64,000 nucleotides of DNA from Hirudinaria manillensis. Its lineage: Eukaryota; Annelida; Clitellata; Hirudinida; Hirudinidae. A model generated the notes under the pieces. The model was not told the DNA's origin. It was given only the letters and a program-made list of their open reading frames with translations, and searched no databases. Positions within the stretch are counted from its first letter, which is position 1. Each line of letters begins with the position of its first letter. A program made the position numbers and the translations under genes. Shown one piece after another: positions 12,147 through 29,800 of this stretch. Location: contig CM067534.1 in assembly GCA_034509925.1 (NCBI GenBank), forward strand, positions 2,148,501-2,212,500, given 5' to 3'.

Positions 12147-13441
12147 GTATGCTCAATATCCGCCTTACCACCAACACCATGAACATCCGCACGTGCGCTA
12201 CCACAGCAAAGAAGATCAAGGTCGGCGTTACTCGGACGTGAACCATGGCAGACCAGTGGTGCACGAAGCTCGAGCCAAACCGCCTTCAAACCACCACGAC
12301 CATTATAGACGCCGTCACCGCTCCAGCAGCAGAAAGCACAAAGCACAAAGGCATAACAGACATCGCGTTAGTAACAGAGTTTTAAGTCAATTAAACTTTG
12401 TTGAAGCTCTTAAGTCGGTTCGTATGTCGCCACAATACACGTGCATTCAGTGTCGGATTTAGAACACTTTGGTAAGGAGAAGGGTTAAAATTTGGATAAG
12501 GGAGAAAAATCTAATAAAGGGAAGAGTCCAGGACCGAGCAAAATGTAGGGAAATATTCAATTTAACCTGCTTCCTTCCGGTCGCTTAAAAAGCTTAAAAG
12601 ATTTCTTTATTTTTTAATTATTGGGGAGGGTATCCTCCTATATCCGCCACCTCGTGTCATCGGTACTCGTTGACAGGAACGCGATGAACGAGTAGGAACG
12701 TCGGATAGGAAGAAAACGGATTGTGACTTGCGGACGGTGGGTGAACTAACTTCTTGCTGACCGATTCTTGCCTTCATTTTTAATGAATCGAATTTATTCT
12801 AGCCCTCACGAATGCTGACAAAGGAAGATCAACTTTATAACCACGGACCTAACGATCATAAAAAGTCTGTTAGTTGAAAACCATCATATCGCTCCAAGTC
12901 AGAAGTCTGAATGAAGAACTTTGTGCGTGATGCTTTCAGGTTTATACCCCGATTGGAGCGGGATCACCGTCATGACATGGAAGAGAGGGTCATCGACATG
13001 TTCGTGTATTTCGTTTATGCATCCTGGTGTCGAGCCTGTAAGATCTTGAAACCATTTGTGAAGGTACACAAGAGACACCGATAAATAAACATTTTAAAAG
13101 CTTTGAATTTTATATAAAAAAAACTTCGACTAGGCAGCTAGCTGATGAGTTGTTGAATTTTCAGAAATTGGCGCAAAGCTATCAATCAGAAATAAGCACA
13201 AGAATGATCGATGCGGACGTCAACCAAGTAATATTTAATCAAATTACATTTATTTTTTCATATATCGTGTGACATCGAGTAACATTTATTTCCTCAGGAT
13301 TTTATCAAAATGCACTCCATTACAGAACTCCCAGCGGTGTTGGTTTTTGTTGGCGACGAAGAGGTTATACTCTCGACGGGCTTCATTTTACGAATATTTG
13401 TCAAACTATTTCCAGAGAATGACTTATTAAAAAGGATTTAA
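12147..13441 (+). CDS. Thioredoxin-fold protein with His/Arg-rich upstream exon (partial model)
   Basis: Three exons join cleanly: 12940-13063, 13165-13227 and 13298-13441. They encode a thioredoxin fold: FVYFVYASWCRACKILKPFV with a CRAC redox site in the CxxC position, RMIDADVNQ at the conserved Asp strand, and ITELPAVLVFVG with the cis-proline, ending at TAA 13439-13441. CxxC plus cis-Pro imply disulfide chemistry. Upstream, after a TTTCAG acceptor at 12146, a 12147-12360 frame reads YAQYPPYHHQHHEH and continues very rich in His, Arg and Lys. I could not join it to the thioredoxin exons in phase with a canonical donor, so an exon between them is missing or the two belong to different transcripts. 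No start codon, signal peptide or membrane segment is assigned. The known thioredoxin family member is undetermined. Confidence 0.7.
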
Positions 13442-14530
13442 TTTTCAAGGTTTATCGCCTGGTCAGGGCGAGCTCTTACGAAATTAGAAGAGTATACAGC
13501 ATTTGCATGGACCGCCATCTTTAAAAAAACACTAAACTTTATTGAAGCAAACGAAAAAAAAAGATTAAATTTAATTCATTAATTATAAATTAAGTATTTT
13601 GGTATATTCCAAGTTTTTTTGAATATGTATATTAAAGTATTCAAACAAACTGTGTTTTATTATTATGTGATTAATTTGGAAGGTATGTTGAAGTGACCAA
13701 TTGGTTGCAGTTTTCCATCAGTTGCTTAGTTACGCTTTTTACTCATTGTTCAGTCCATGTAATTCGTTGAATCATTCAGTCTTTCTCTTATATTTCTTTC
13801 ATGATGGCTCTGAAGAGAAGGTTGCCTTGCAAGCAATGGAGAAACTTTTAATTTGCCATTTATCTTTGCTCTCAAAAAATATTCTCTTCTTTGGGGACAT
13901 GTCTTTCAGCATATTTTAGGAGCTGCATTTTTATGGCCTCATGGTGAATTATGGAGTAAACTTTCTTGAGATGTGAGGTGTTGATTATAATGGGTTATCA
14001 CCTCCCTGAAAACTACTCCAGATCAAATGTGATGAGTATAATGAGTATCTTCAAGCTACAGAAAATCACTTTATCATTATAGTTCGCAGTTTGACTTCAC
14101 CAAATCTCACTTGATTCCTGAACAGATATTAAATCGCGTTGGAGGCAACTTCTGAGAGTTTCATGCTGAGTCGCCCAGTTTTCAAAAACAAAAGTGACCC
14201 GTTGACCCCAAATATGGTGTTTCACTAGCCATATTAGCTTTCTTGTAAAGTATTCCTGTATCCTTGAGCTGTATCGGACCATCACATCTCACAACAAAAA
14301 GAAAAATATCATATTTTGGACATTGTGCCCTTCCCCGTTGGTCAATGTTTCAATCTTTTATCAAAATAAAAATCATTTCGTCTTCAATATGTTGTTTTTT
14401 GTTCGGCTTTTTCCAAATCATTTAGTCCCTTTGAAAGTTTTTTTGAATACTTTTTAAGGTTTTAAAATTAAATAATAATTTTGTTATGTAATTACAGAAA
14501 GAAAAAAGGAAAGAAAAAAATTTACAAAAA

Positions 14531-14698
14531 TTTATTTAATTTAAATTACGTCGGCTGTCGGGTTGATTTTAGTGCAAGTTTTAGCTTTTGCAGATGAAAC
14601 CAACAACGACGGCGGCTGAAGGAGTCTGCAAAACTCCCAATCAATGTTTCTTTCTTGTATCTTTTTGTGGAGCAATTCCCCCGGGGCAAAGCTGGTGC
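14531..14698 (-). other. Orphan terminal-exon-like segment
   Basis: On the minus strand an AG acceptor at 14699-14700 is followed by an open frame of 52 codons (TSFAPGELLHKKIQERNIDW, later PPSLLVSSAKAK) ending at TAA 14541-14543, with AATAAA at 14536-14531 right after it. Amino-acid composition is normal rather than low-complexity. No upstream exon could be found; a LINE fragment lies next to it. It could be the last exon of a gene whose other exons I missed, or a stranded exon. Function unknown. Confidence 0.35.
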
Positions 14699-14874
14699 CT
14701 CACCGGAAAAATAAAAATCAATCAGAAATAAATTTAAAGTATACCGTTTACGAAATTTAGAATTTTAAAATTTTTAATATTCTAAAAGCAATAAAATGAC
14801 ACCAACGTTTAGAGGCGTTAGACTCGTCGTATGATCACGGAAGGACCTTCCAGTTAAAGAATCTCTAGATATAT

Positions 14875-15005
14875 GTCATACTGAAACTACATAAGGCGTT
14901 ATTTAGACCCCACTTGGAATACTTCATACAAGGTTGGAATCCCTACTTAATATTTAAATTTAGGAGGGAGTATAACGAGGAGCAACAAGGAAGACTAACA
15001 CTCTA
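14875..15005 (+). mobile_element. LINE reverse-transcriptase scrap (CR1/L2/Jockey-like)
   Basis: Plus-strand translation gives KLHKALFRPHLEYFIQGWNP, the conserved block near the end of the reverse transcriptase of CR1/L2/Jockey LINEs (typically LYKALVRPHLEYCxQxWxP). Only about 40 codons survive; the next in-frame codons run into a stop. No 3' tail or target duplication was identified. Confidence 0.7.
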
Positions 15006-15009
15006 GGAA

Positions 15010-15825
15010 AGTTATGAGCGAAACACTGCTCTCAATTAAAAATTCATAAACAAGATTATCTGTCTAGATTATCGCATATGTTTAACGGATATACACAAGT
15101 TTTTTTTAAATACAATTATTGTAAAATTTATTTCGAAAGTAAAATTAAAATCAGACAAATGCGTGTTTAGAAATTTGGGAAGAGCACTTCCCGAATCCAA
15201 GCCCTGCTTCAGGAGCATCCTAATTTTAAAACAAAATTCTTCAAAACTTAACCCAAGGAAGCACAGTTTTACTCCAAGGGGACCGTAGCCCTACTGCTAA
15301 ATATAAATATAAGATCTAAGCACAAATCAAATACCCATAGGGACCTCTCTGGAGCCGCAAGCCGGACACCGAGCCGGACCATACGTCCAATCGTAATAAT
15401 CTCTCCATGCGCAGGAACTTTACCCAATCGTCCACATCCAATCAGGATATATAGAGCACTCAAACAAATCGGTTACACAAAATAAAAAATATTTAAATTC
15501 AATTTTAAAAGATTATCCGATCATGCCCCATTATGTTGTGCCTGACAAACATATAGACCATTATATATTTAAATAAATATATTTATGAATAAATTTATAT
15601 AATATATATAATCAACAATGGAACAACATATGCTTGAGAAGAGATAGATTGATCAAAACATTGGTTAAAATATTTTTAGCAGCATTATTCTTAGTTTTTG
15701 ATTATCACTGTGAAAAATAAATATTCGTCCGGACTGTTGTTGTGGTCAGTGTCCCATCGTGCGCAATTGTTACATGTCATTACCTCTCAGATCTCCTCAT
15801 TAAACTTTGGCTAAATAGTGAGCGT
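15010..15825. other. Gene-free spacer before PRPF6
   Basis: AT-rich, with a more GC-rich patch at 15260-15470 whose minus frame (64 codons) matches nothing I know. It should contain the PRPF6 promoter. No other element is supported. Confidence 0.4.
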
Positions 15826-15829
15826 AAGC

Positions 15830-20773
<4,944 letters not shown>

Positions 20774-20830
20774 GTTCCTCTTAACTAATAGACTGATGTT
20801 TTAATCCTGGTACACCTTCTATCATTGAAC

Positions 20831-20853
20831 AATAAATATTACAGTAAAATAAA
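20831..20853 (+). promoter_or_regulatory. PRPF6 poly(A) signals
   Basis: AATAAA occurs at 20831-20836 and again at 20848-20853, 58 and 75 bases after the PRPF6 stop. Cleavage 15-25 bases further on would end the transcript at or just inside the ECM29 3' end. Confidence 0.75.
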
Positions 20854-20886
20854 GATACTTGTCAACAATGTTCGCTGAGTGTCAGC

Positions 20887-20892
20887 TTTATT
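20887..20892 (-). promoter_or_regulatory. ECM29 poly(A) signal overlapping its stop codon
   Basis: On the minus strand the last codons read CAA TAA AG, so AATAAA spans the stop codon TAA (20890-20888). If used, the 3' untranslated region would be only some 15-25 bases. A weaker ATTAAA lies further down at about 20801-20806. Confidence 0.55.
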
Positions 20893-23800
20893 GGGAAATT
20901 AATTGTAATAAAGAATGTGCCCTATTCTTGAGGTCCAGAAGTGTATCATTGAGTGAGATGTCCTTCAGTTTGGCCACAAGTTCATCTTTGTACTGTCCTT
21001 GATTCACAACATTTAAGCCTTTGCACTCTAACATAGAAAAATTAAAAATCATGTTTCCTTTAAAAACTATACTGATGAGGTATTTTAATAATCACCTGCA
21101 AGTTTATTGAATATGAGCTCCAGGGTAGAAATTGTCTCTGTCCTCAATGTACTGATTTTAGAGTTACCTAGGTAAAGTAATAATAAACAGCTGATATTCC
21201 AAGGCATATGCTCCACATAGTTAGACACTCACCCAAAAACTGGCAGAACTTTGGAATAAGTGATGATAACAATGAAGTGATCAAGCTTTTGTAATCAACA
21301 ATGTGGCTCTCACCATTGAAAATAAACCATCTGTAAACAAGGAAATGCTTGGCAGGTAAAGTATATTCATTGACTTAGCCTAAACCTAAATCCTGCTAAA
21401 ACTACTGCATGGGGAAAGCAAGAGCCATAAAATGCCTTCATGTCCTGAATGAACACTCAGAAGACTGACTATGTGAAATAACACAAAATGTGTGAAACAT
21501 GAAAGAATGACCTCTCTGCAAATTTGTGCATGGATCTCAACAGAGCTACTTCAATTTGCCAACCATTACATCCAATGTTATCCATAAAAATTTTGCACAT
21601 TTCTTCCTGGAATGTCTCTGAAAATATAAATAGTTTCCCTATGGGTAAAACCTTTCTGATTATGATTTCAATTATACAAGACAATACTCTGCATTTCTTG
21701 GTCTGAAGGCCAGCATCTGCAAAGGGAATCAAAAGAAACTTTGAATGCCTCCTGAATTGTGGCTATGTCAATATCATTATCATCCTCTTCTTTTCTTGAA
21801 TTCTTCTAGAGAGTAAATCAAAGGTTTTCAACATATCAAGTGAGATGGTCAAACTATTTTGTGCCTGTTAACCTTTTTAATTATGGGTCCCACCAACTCC
21901 CACAAGCTTGGAAAATCCTGAGTTTCAAAAGTTTCAATTATTACTGTTACACAAGTAACAGCCTTGATTTTGTACTTCAAATTATCTTTTTGGCATTCAT
22001 TAAAGACAGCCTCGATAATATCGCACAATTTGAGGTCAGTCTCCATGAAAAAGTTTGTTTGTCTGTTGAGTTAGAGTTTAAAAAAGTTTAAGAAAGATGC
22101 CACTAAATTTGTTATGATATCACTTACTTGCAGTTAATGCATAACACTGAAAGGACTCTCAGCAAAATTTCCTAAATTTAAAATGGAAATATATTTATCA
22201 AAATCGAACTTTCAGACTAAAGCTTCATGCTAACCTTGCCCTCCCAAGTTCTACCAGGCAAAGCAGTTAATAATGAGATCATGATAGCTTTTGCTTGATT
22301 ATTTGATAAATCAGCAGCCATCTTTTCAATAAATGTCAACATGGCCCTTGCTCCTTGAGCCCTAATGGTCCATGAAGGAGATTCCAAAGATCTTTGCATT
22401 ATCACAACGATTTCAGAGGAGTACATCTTCAGACCAACTTCAGTGCCTTGAGAAGACAATTAACCTGTTATATTGTGACTGAGTATTTACCAAATAGTCA
22501 ACTCTTACAAGGAGTGCCTTCTTGCCATACTTCCTCCCAATTTGAATTCACAGATGAAGGATTGGACATTTCTTCATGATAAATAATGAATAAAATTAAT
22601 AGATGTTAGTTTCTTTTCTTGTTTATTTCAATAAAAATAATACTTGCTAACCAGGACTTTTGGATTCATGCATGCCAAAGAAAACAAAAGGAAGTATTGA
22701 AGATGAATGCCTTTTGATGATGTCTGAACAGACTAAATTGATGCTGTGAATTACTGTTCCACAGGTTTCTCTGACTATCTCATCTTAATTAAATCAGGCA
22801 AAAATCAAATCACAATTAACTTTGTAAAAATTGTTTACACACCTTCCTTCTCAAAATAGCAATTTTGGAGCTTGTTAATCAAGTTAGTTACACTTGAATC
22901 CTTTGATACCTGAATGAATAGGAACAATGAAGTCAAAATAATTGCTAAACGGTTGAAGAATGCTAATTTTGAAATGAACCTTTACAACATGTCCAATAGC
23001 AACAGAAAATGATTTTCTCAAGGAAGCATTTTTGTTGCCCAATCCAGCAAATAAAACAGCTAATAATTTGCCTTGAAAGAAGTCATGTATGAATTCATCA
23101 CTTAACATATCATGACCAACATTGTAACTAGAACATACCTGAGAACAAACCAACATCCTGGGGATGCTTTTGAATCAGTGAAATGAGTACAGAGGAAGCA
23201 CATATCTAGAATATTATAGTTATTTATTTATTGTTACTTCAGTAAAACCCTATCACAGGGGTATTCATATGGCAATCCATGGGCCAGATCTGGACCACCA
23301 AAGCACTTCAAATGGACCAAAAAGAATTTGAAGAAATAAATAATTGGTTTTAATACCTACAAAATAAGTACTATGTATTACCCCTTTGGCTTTAAGTAGA
23401 TAAAACATGTATGAAAGCTGTATTTCAGTAACATAATTAAAAAGCAGAGAATGAAGACAAGAGACATTGTTTAAGTGCTTGACATTGATAACAGATTTAA
23501 AAAAGCTGATAAATTACCATTTATCACATTCAGTAAAATGTGCACTCACACAAATCTAAAACTATGAATTTGTCCATTTGGTAGAAATAAGATTCAAAAA
23601 TAAAGTTCAACTTAAAAACTTGTATCTGTTTAATAACTTGTGTAGTTGATAAGTTTACTTTTATGTCACAAAGTATGTAATGTCTGCCATGTTTAATGAA
23701 AGATCCTTGAATGCATGAAAACATCATGTGCATTCTATAGTGATAATTTACAACTACTATTAATGTTTTTTTAAACACAGCCCTCAGACAACCAATCATG

Positions 23801-26800
23801 AGCAAAATTTTGCCTTTTGTAAAATTTAACTGAATACCCCTGTTCAATAAAAAAGAAGAGAAGCTCACTTTAGTTCCAAGTCCAATGGAACTTTTGAGTA
23901 AGTCCAACAGTTTTGGAATAAGGGAAGCAACAGCATCACCATCAGTCAACTGAACACACTGAAAATAAAAATGAAATCAATAAATGATATTCTCCAACTT
24001 AAATAATTCTGATTATTGGCACAAGTAATGGTTAAATATTTATTTAATCGACCAGTATGGAAGGGCCAATTTATTGGTGTAGAGGTGCAGCACTGGTGAT
24101 AGGAGTTACTATTAGTCTGGAGCACTGAGGAAAATATAATGCCAAAGAGCATAAACTTGAGCAGCAGGGATGACAGAAGAAGGCCATGCAAATGGAGGAG
24201 ACCCCATGCTCCATTCCAGAAACCCGAGAAACAACATCAAAAGCGTTTCTTAGTGGATTCTCATCAATATTCAAATTTGATTATTAAATACTGATTAATT
24301 ACTTTCTTGTGATTACTGTAATCAGCATTTTGACAAAAGTTTAATGGCAGTTTTAAAGATAGAGATAGAAATTGTTCTCGAACCCGGGCTATATTTATGA
24401 TGCGCACCATATGTTAAAGATCAAATTAAAATCAACTACAAAAAATGCCATGATATTACCTGGTTGATAACTTCCATCATTGGAGATGATTTATAAGAAG
24501 ATATCCTTGCTTTATCAATCTAAAAAAAGCATCATAAAGAATTATTTAAAGAAATAAAAAGCCAGAAAACCACATCACATATTTTGGATCAAGGAAAATT
24601 CATCTAGAGAATTACTAAAACAGAATAAATTATGTAAAAGACAGACGTTAAAATTTTGCAAAGGAACAAAGTATGGTGGATTTCAACAATATTTTATGAC
24701 AATAAACACAAACAAATTGAAACCATGTCAAGAGTTGATTGATTTGAGGCAGCATGGAGACTTAGGTAGTTAAGCATTTGGGGTTCAAGAGTTGAAATGG
24801 ACTCGAGCAGTGCAGTAACCAAGGTGGTGATGTGTGGCTTTAACAATTCCCCTGATGACTTACTCATCTTCATCAGTGTTGAGAGACTGGCAACATTCAA
24901 TTGTAAACATCAGTGAGATCAAAGATAAACATCACCATCAGTCATCACCTAATGGACCGAACTTCATCAACATTGCTTGAAAGTCCAAGATCTAGGAGCA
25001 CAGGGATAACAAGTGAAGTTGTTTTTTGAGAAGATGAACTCTTGCTTGAGGTGGCATCACACATTCTTATGGTTGTCTAGAGTGAATTTTAATACAATTA
25101 CAACCACTCTCAAAATAAAATCAGTAATTGAAACCTTGCTCAGGGAGTGGAGGGCTAAATCTGCAGCTTTCCTAACACTTTCCTAGACATTATTATATAA
25201 ACAATATAATAAATGTTATCATAACTTGCATTGAACGACAGTTAGCCGTACCTTGATATCATCTCGCACACGAAATAAAGTTCTCCAAATGTCTGGAAGA
25301 ATATCCTCTGCACCGTGCAGATAATGGCTTCTGACAAGATCATTTAAGGCAAGGCAACTAGAATTATAAAAATAAAATGAAGTGAAAATGACATAAAGGA
25401 TTGATTTGACTGACAATAAACTAAGATTTTGCATGTACCTTGATTCCCTAACTCTCCATTGTGGGTTGGTCAAATTGTGTTCCAGGTCAACTAATATCTC
25501 TTTAAGATACTTGCTCATCTGCCATAAATAATTACATTATCATATGAATTTGATCTTTTGATTTTGATGCTCAAAAGACTCAAAAAAGACCATTTTATCC
25601 TGATCAATGACAAGCGCACTCCATATTTCTTGCATGGCTCCTCTTACACGAGGGTTTGGATCAAACTGGAACCTATTATGAAAAAAAGACAACAAAAATT
25701 GTTATACACGAAAGTTTCAAAGATTGAATCATGTGTAAATGTATTGCATAGGTATTATATCACAAAATCAATGTCAAATAATGACCTGTAGAGTTTGGGC
25801 AAAATTTTATCAAGAAATGGAGAAAGCTGTTCACTGGCTTGGGAAGCAATTGTGCTAAAACCATGTGCTGCACCCTAGACAGAATTTGAAAACATATTTA
25901 AAAATATCAACAAAACAGAAGAAAAACTTACTCTCTTCAGATCCCAAGATGCATTGTGATTAGCCAAATGCATGAATTTATATATTAAGTCAGGTTGGTT
26001 GAGATCATTAGCAATTGAGCACAGCTCCTTATAAGTAGAAATGTTCTGCCTTCAAAACAAATATCATTACTTTTGATATTTTTCAAATTATTATTATATA
26101 TCAAATTTATTATCCAATACTAAAATACTTCATTCAAAAGCATCCAAGACTCCTAAATTTAATTAATTAGACCTTTCAGTTGTATTTTTTTGTATAGCCT
26201 ATCATGAGCGTCTTGTGTTTTCTAATAGGTTGTAAAGGCACTTCTTAACTGATCTGACATTTGTATACCCCTAAACATGGGTGCTCCAATGCATTACATT
26301 GGCTATTTATCAAATAATATATGATAATGTTTGTTTTTGTTATTTGCTTTTTTCCTGCTTCCCCTATTTTGACGCTTGCCTTTGTTTTCTTGATTGGCTT
26401 GAGAATTGCTCGTTGGTCCTGTTAGAGGCCCTTAAAGGCCCTTTGACCAACATTGAAAATAAAAAAAATACAACACAAAACAATTTCAATTACTGCAATA
26501 TGCAAGAACACTCTTCATTCAACCATTTCTGCTAACCTAAAAATTGTTAATTACATAAAGTGTGTAAAAGAAAAATAAATTGTAAAGACTTTAAAATTTT
26601 GATTGGTAAATTGAACATCATGCTGAGTCATAAAAATTAAAATAATGACTTATACAACATTGACAGAAACCATGATTTTTAACAAGTATGACAAATAGTC
26701 ACCCTTCAGGAGTTTTGCCAAGACTTCCTTCCTCAAAAACATTAGTTGTGTTTTCTGAAACATCCAACTTCCTCCTGCAATAACAACACTAATTAATGAT

Positions 26801-29800
26801 TCTCTCCTCCTCCTTCAAAAATTTCATTATTTATTATGTTTATATCTAACTGAAACTCCTAATTGCCTTATATTTTTAATTTACCAAAAATAAAAAAAAG
26901 TATCATAGAAATTTTTCTCACTTCCTGTTGCCCATCAATGAATCAATAAGACATGAAACAAGCTCCTTCTTAACCTCATCGTTGCCCTTTTCATAAACTG
27001 CTGCAAGACCTCTCGAAACTACATCCTGCATAAGGTCTGAAAAAGGTTAAATCAATCATAATAAAGTTACTAATTAATTAATGGCTACTCAAATAATCTT
27101 GTAACCATCATTTTCTCCAAGCAAGGAAATAAAGGCAGCTTGGACTTTTAGTATTTGATCCTGAACCAAAGGCCATTCCCCAACCTTCTTCACAAGAGTC
27201 AACAGCCAAATACATCCAGCCTAAAAGATTCCCATTCTAAAAATGTGTTTGTCTAACAATAGATAACTCTACAAACTTGTCTGATGTGAGGATTGGAGCT
27301 TTTCAGGTACTTAGTTAGAATAGCATCCAGTATCAGGCCCATGTCGCCACATGACTCACCTAAAGCAGGCTGCCAAGTTTACAATATTAAATTATTTGGA
27401 AGCTAATGGGGTTTTAGTGACCACAGCTACATCTTACGGTTGCATCTTCCTCTAGACTCGTCCATTTGTCCTTGTTAGCAGATGATTTCAAACCCTGTCC
27501 TACAACAACCAGTGCTTCACCAATAACACAGTGTAATTCATACTTCTTAGCCTGTAAAATATTTAAGCATGCACTCTCCATGTTTCAATATTTTATCATT
27601 CATAGTTAAAAATAAAACATTTCAAAAAGCCTAGAGGAAAACAAGGCAATGAGTTACTTCTGCAGTTTGCATGAGTCCATCAATGATTAGCTTTTTATGT
27701 CTCAAATCCTTCTCCCCCACACACATCATTGATAAGCAGAGAGCAGCGCTTTCCCTCTCCTGAACATTTAATTTATATTAGTACCACTTAAATAAATATT
27801 TGTTAACCAATGTAAATAAATCAGAGACCTTTTGATGTCCTTTGGATGACTGAACCTTCTCAATCAACAATTGAATAAAGGAACTTTTATTGACACCTTG
27901 ACCATCATTATCTTCCTCAACTTCAGGAATAAAGGCACACCAACCACACCTGGCTAACTCACTCAAACAACAATAAGCTGCCAGAGATAGAGTAAGTTGC
28001 TTAGAGTCCTTTAATGTGTTTGCTGAAATTAAATAAGATGTCACATGCATAATTTATTCATAAAACCAGCAAAGCAAAGCTGGAGATAAAAAGCTACATA
28101 TTGCTAATAAATTACAACCAACCAATAAATGAGATGGCTTTTTCAAATAATGTTTTACATTCAGTGGGTATGTCAGGTTTTTCAGATCTTTGTTTCATAT
28201 TCATCATGACCTTGTTCATAACAAATCCAAAACAAAATAATGATCCACGTTGTTTTTCTAGATTCTGTTAATAAAAATCTTCCATGGTTATTAAAATCCT
28301 GACTTCATTATCAAATACATTTACTCACATACCTGGACATACAAATCTGCAATTAGATCCCTGATAACTGACTGGAGCTCTTGAAATGATTTGTTTTGAG
28401 TAATAACCATAGAAAACAACTCTGCTGCATATTTTGAAGATTCCTCTGCTGTGCCAAACATGACTTCCTATCACAAAATTTGAGATTATTAAGTAACTCT
28501 CCAAATCTGACTTATTATGGCTCACTTTTAACCAAGTCTCATCAGAAAATAATTCATAATTCATAAAATCTTTGGTGACAGCAACAACTTCAAGCAAACT
28601 GTGAAGTATTGAGGATTCTAAAAAGTGTAATAAGTATAACGAATAAATACATCATGAATGATTGTAGATATTTCCTATCAACCTATGTGGACTGTGAGAA
28701 ATTGCTTGAGGAGGTCAACATAAAGTTCAATTATATTAGATGATTTCAAAGTGGCTGCATATTTCCCAATGTGAGGTGATTTCAAATCACTGGGATTTGA
28801 TAGAGAATTGAACGATGATACATCCTTCTGCAAACATCTCTGTGCATATTTCAATATCTGACAGGGATCAGAATCACATCAAATCAATAACAACAAAAAC
28901 TTAAATGTTAAACTTAAATATTAAATGTAAAAGTTAAATGAGTGAATAGTGAATTTGGTAGCAAATAAACCTCAACAAAAGAAGCCTTTTTAAAAGGCAA
29001 ACTCTTCATGCTTCCAGCAGAAGGCTTACAAATGGCCTAAAAAAACATAAATTACAAGTTTGACTGAATACATAGGAGAACACTGAGTTTAATATTTAAC
29101 CTTGGAGTGGATGAATTGAATGAAATCAACAAATGAAGGTAGATCGAGTGTCTCATCATTCAATGATTTTAAAGCTTCATTAACAACATCTTCTTTGCTT
29201 AATAACAATGCAATTAATTAACTGTTGATTTCGGTGAAATACATAAAAATTCATCTTACTAACCTATCACCACAAGCAAGAAGAAGTGCATATCTTGAAA
29301 GAAGGTGTTTTGGTGGAAAGACTAGATCGGCATATCTCACCGAAACAATTCTACTAGCGACACTTTCCTAAAATTAATTGTTTTCATAGTAAAATCTCTT
29401 TGTTAAAATGCATGGTTAACATGGATAAAAAAATCATTAAAGATACAAAAACTAATTATACAAACACTTTCAATGTTTTGCATCAAGATGGATTCCAATT
29501 GTAGAAGTTTCTCAGAGTCAAGATTCCTAAATCCTGAAGCCAACATTGTCAAACATTCTTGAACAGATGAAGTGATTTCCTCTCTGGTCTGAATTGAGTG
29601 AGGTTTTTAAATTCTTGAAATTCTTAAAATTATGGAGCCAATTACTTCAGAAAGGGCTTGAAACAAGTTTTGAACTAATGAAAAGTTCTTTGTCACAATC
29701 TCCGGCTTACGCTTTCCAATTTTTCCAATTGCAAGGTAAACCTGTCCCTTGATTTTAGTGTCCTGAGAAGAATATATAATTACTTGTTTGAGTCATTATT

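Noticed and set aside
13660-14345. Possible decayed gene (minus frame at 14097-14285)
   Set aside because: Some short stretches look coding-like, but there are no motifs, splice sites or consistent frame.
23396-23520. Additional ECM29 exon within the long intron
   Set aside because: No frame with ECM29-like helices or good splice sites; sequence belongs to the hAT-like element.
26281-26535. 84-codon plus-strand frame in an ECM29 intron, followed by an A-rich end
   Set aside because: It looked like a retroelement 3' end (A-rich after AATAAA), but no reverse-transcriptase motif or target duplication could be seen, so I did not call it.
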